Assembly (NCBI RefSeq): GCF_046630445.1
Contig: NC_092338.1
Span: 153,250,501-153,314,500, forward strand
Length of the DNA: 64,000 bases
From: Rutidosis leptorrhynchoides
Lineage: Eukaryota; Streptophyta; Magnoliopsida; Asterales; Asteraceae
Direction: 5' to 3'
Shown here: piece by piece, positions 61,449-64,000 of the stretch
Layout of the letters: each line of letters starts with the position of its first letter
How positions within the stretch are numbered: the first letter of the stretch is position 1
Notes under the pieces: generated by a model
What the model was told of the DNA's origin: nothing
The model's input: only the letters and a program-made list of their open reading frames with translations
Database searches by the model: none
Program-made: the position numbers and the translations under genes

Positions 61449-62312
61449 GTAGCTGTTGTTGTAGGAAAATTCTGCTAACGGTAGATGTCGATCCCAACTG
61501 TTTCCAAAATCAATAACACATGCTCGTAGCATGTCTTCAAGCGTTTGTATCGTCCTTTCGCTCTGCCCATCAGTTTGTGGATGATAGGCAGTACTCATGT
61601 CTAGACGAGTTCCTAATGCTTGCTGTAATGTCTGCCAGAATCTTGAAATAAATCTGCCATCCCTATCTGAGATAATAGAGATTGGTATTCCATGTCTGGA
61701 GACGACTTCCTTCAAATACAGTCGTGCAAACTTCTCCATCTTATCATCTTCTCTTATTGGCAGGAAGTGTGCTGATTTGGTGAGACGATCAACTATTACC
61801 CAAATAGTATCAAAACCACTTGCAGTCCTTGGCAATTTAGTGATGAAATCCATGGTAATGTTTTCCCATTTCCATTCAGGGATTTCGGGTTGTTGAAGTA
61901 GACCTGATGGTTTCTGATGCTCAGCTTTGACCTTAGAACACGTCAAACATTCTCCTACGTATTTAGCAACATCGGCTTTCATACCCGGCCACCAAAAATG
62001 TTTCTTGAGATCCTTGTACATCTTCCCCGTTCCAGGATGTATTGAGTATCTGGTTTTATGAGCTTCTCTAAGTACCATTTCTCTCATATCTCCAAATTTT
62101 GGTACCCAAATCCTTTCAGCCCTATACCGGGTTCCGTCTTTCTGAATATTAAGATGCTTCTCCGATCCTTTGGGTATTTCATCCTTTAAATTTCCCTCTT
62201 TTAAAACTCCTTGTTGCGCCTCCTTTATTTGAGTAGTAAGGTTATTGTGAATTATTATATTCATAGATTTTACTCGAATGGGTTCTCTGTCCTTCCTGCT
62301 CAAGGCGTCGGC
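61449..62312 (-). pseudogene. H pol fragment: RNase H end and integrase core
   Basis: Starts at the RNase H/integrase junction ([11 protein letters not shown]). It contains the HHCC zinc-binding module ([34 protein letters not shown]), [19 protein letters not shown] with the first catalytic Asp, [12 protein letters not shown] with the second, and [15 protein letters not shown] with the Glu. It ends at EFSYNNSY, where element G begins. The far end is cut by LTR copy D. The two H fragments flank G and are a textbook split integrase. Confidence 0.88.
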
Positions 62313-64000
62313 TGTAGTGACCCGAACTTTTCCATGTTTATATATATTAATTGAGATTGATATTTACAAGATTAAATGTTTCCAACATGTTAAGCTTAAG
62401 ACTTGATTAATTGAAATATGTTTCATATACACAATTGACCACCCAAGTTGACCGGTGATTCACGAACGTTAAAACTTGTAAAAACTATATGATGACATAT
62501 ATATGGATATATATATAGTTAACATGATACTATGATAAGTAAACATATCATTAAGTATATTAAAAATGAACTACATATGTAAAAACAAGACTACTAACTT
62601 AATGATTTTTAAACGAGACATACATGTAACGATTATCGTTGTAAAGACATTTAATGGATATATATCATATTAAGAGATATTCATACATGATAATATCATG
62701 ATAATATAATAATTTAAAATCTCATTTGATATTACAAACATTGGGTTAACAACATTTAACAAGATCATTAACCTAAAGGTTTCAAAACAACACTTACATG
62801 TAACGACTAACGATGACTTAACGACTCAGTTAAAATGTATATACATGTAGTGTTTTAATATGTATTTATACACTTTTGAAAGACTTCAATACACTTATCA
62901 AAATACTTCTACTTAACAAAAATGCTTACAATTACATCCTCGTTCAGTTTCATCAACAATTCTACTCGTATACACCCGTATTCGTACTCGTACAATACAC
63001 AGCTTTTAGATGTATGTACTATTGGTATATACACTCCAATGATCAGCTCTTAGCAGCCCATGTGAGTCACCTAACACATGTGGGAACCATCATTTGGCAA
63101 CTAGCATGAAATATCTCATAAAATTACAAAAATATGAGTAATCATTCATGACTTATTTACATGAAAACAAAATTACATATCCTTTATATCTAATCCATAC
63201 AACAACGACCAAAAACACCTACAAACACTTTCATTATTCAATTTTCTTCATCTAATTGATTTCTCTCAAGTTCTATCTTCAAGTTCTAAGTGTTCTTCAT
63301 AAATTCTACAAGTTCTAGTTACATAAAATCAAGAATACTTTCAAGTTTGCTAGCTCACTTCCAATCTTGTAAGGTGATCATCCAACCTCAAGAAATCTTT
63401 GTTTCTTACAGTAGGTTATCATTCTAATACAATGTAATAATCATATTCAAACTTTGGTTCAATTTCTATAACTATAACAATCTTATTTCAAGTGATGATC
63501 TTACTTGAACTTGTTTTCGTGTCATGATTCTGCTTCAAGAACTTCGAGCCATCCAAAGATCCGTTGAAGCTAGATCCATTTTTCTCTTTTCCAGTAGGTT
63601 TATCCAAGGAACTTAAGGTAGTAATGATGTTCATAACATCATTCGATTCATACATATAAAGCTATCTTATTCGAAGGTTTAAACTTGTAATCACTAGAAC
63701 ATAGTTTAGTTAATTCTAAACTTGTTCGCAAACAAAAGTTAATCCTTCTAACTTGACTTTTAAAATCAACTAAACACATGTTCTATATCTATATGATATG
63801 CTAACTCAATGATTTGAAACCTGGAAACACAAAAAATACCGTAAAACCGGATTTACGCCGTCGTAGTAACACCGCGGGCTGTTTTGGGTTAGTTAATTAA
63901 AAACTATGATAAAATTTGATTTAAAAGATGTTATTCTGAGAAAATGATTTTTATTATGAACATGAAACTATATCCAAAAATTATGGTTAAACTCAAAGTG
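62313..64000 (+). mobile_element. Family Z LTR (copy D), running off the window
   Basis: Begins TGTAGTGACCCGAAC and follows the family Z LTR in coding orientation for 1688 bp, to the window edge. It interrupts the RNase H end of element H in the opposite direction. TCGGC at 62308-62312 would be its left target duplication. Whether it is a solo LTR or the 5' LTR of a full element cannot be seen. Confidence 0.9.

Larger units (their letters stand above)
18454..64000 (-). mobile_element. Element H: family Z Tekay-like chromovirus (fossil), carrying G and D
   Basis: A minus-strand Ty3/Gypsy element whose 3' LTR is 18454-21721 and whose pol fragments are 21757-22393 and 61449-62312. It is interrupted by element G (22399-61448) and by LTR copy D from 62313; its 5' half and 5' LTR lie beyond the window. 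It inserted into copy C, and its left target duplication would be GGAAC at 18449-18453. The chromodomain-like C-terminus and integrase style place it in the chromoviruses, probably the Tekay lineage. It is broken: two large insertions plus a few small ones. Confidence 0.85.

Overview
This window is plant nuclear DNA, AT-rich and almost wholly built of transposable elements. The retroelement families (Athila with a tRNA-Asp type primer site, Tekay-like chromoviruses, an RTE-clade LINE, Tourist-like MITEs) point to a dicot. From memory, the chromovirus LTR ends and their polypurine neighbourhood resemble those common in Asteraceae; that placement is inference. I found no intact host gene. The only host-coding candidate is a short decayed PPR-like stretch near 10.4 kb.

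Layout. (1) 1-8.7 kb: a CACTA terminal fragment; the promoter and first 46 codons of a possible PIF/Harbinger transposase gene, cut by a long-inverted-repeat element (913-1306); then a minus-strand RTE LINE (about 1597-8725) split by a 3.25 kb solo LTR with the exact target duplication CCTAC. (2) 8.7-17.7 kb: background DNA with Tourist-like MITEs, a second inverted copy of the long-inverted-repeat element, tandem duplications and the PPR-like scrap. (3) 17.7-64 kb: a four-level tower of nested LTR elements. An LTR of family Z (copy C, + strand) is interrupted by H, a Z-family Tekay-like chromovirus (- strand), whose 3' LTR is 18454-21721. H is interrupted by G, an Athila element (22399-61448, target duplication GTAGC), and again by another Z LTR (D, from 62313 to the window end). 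G is interrupted by E, a non-coding large retrotransposon derivative with 4.6 kb LTRs (30768-44031, target duplication AATTT), inside its integrase, and by F, a whole-looking chromovirus (49109-58087, target duplication GTGCA), at its gag start.

F is the only element that looks able to encode a full gag-pol product. E carries primer site and LTRs but no proteins, so it would depend on a helper; its LTRs are related to family Z and it looks very recent, since its two LTRs differ at only about three bases plus a microsatellite. G also carries two non-gag-pol reading frames between pol and its 3' LTR, with splice-like borders, in the position where Athila-lineage elements have env-like or accessory genes.

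The most unusual signals are: GC-rich palindromic modules repeated at LTR and leader positions in otherwise AT-rich elements (one motif in G, a different one in F); a mismatch between nesting order and LTR divergence (F inside G, yet F's LTRs differ more); and tRNA-like B-box modules within the LTRs of E. I saw no CRISPR, rRNA or functional tRNA genes.
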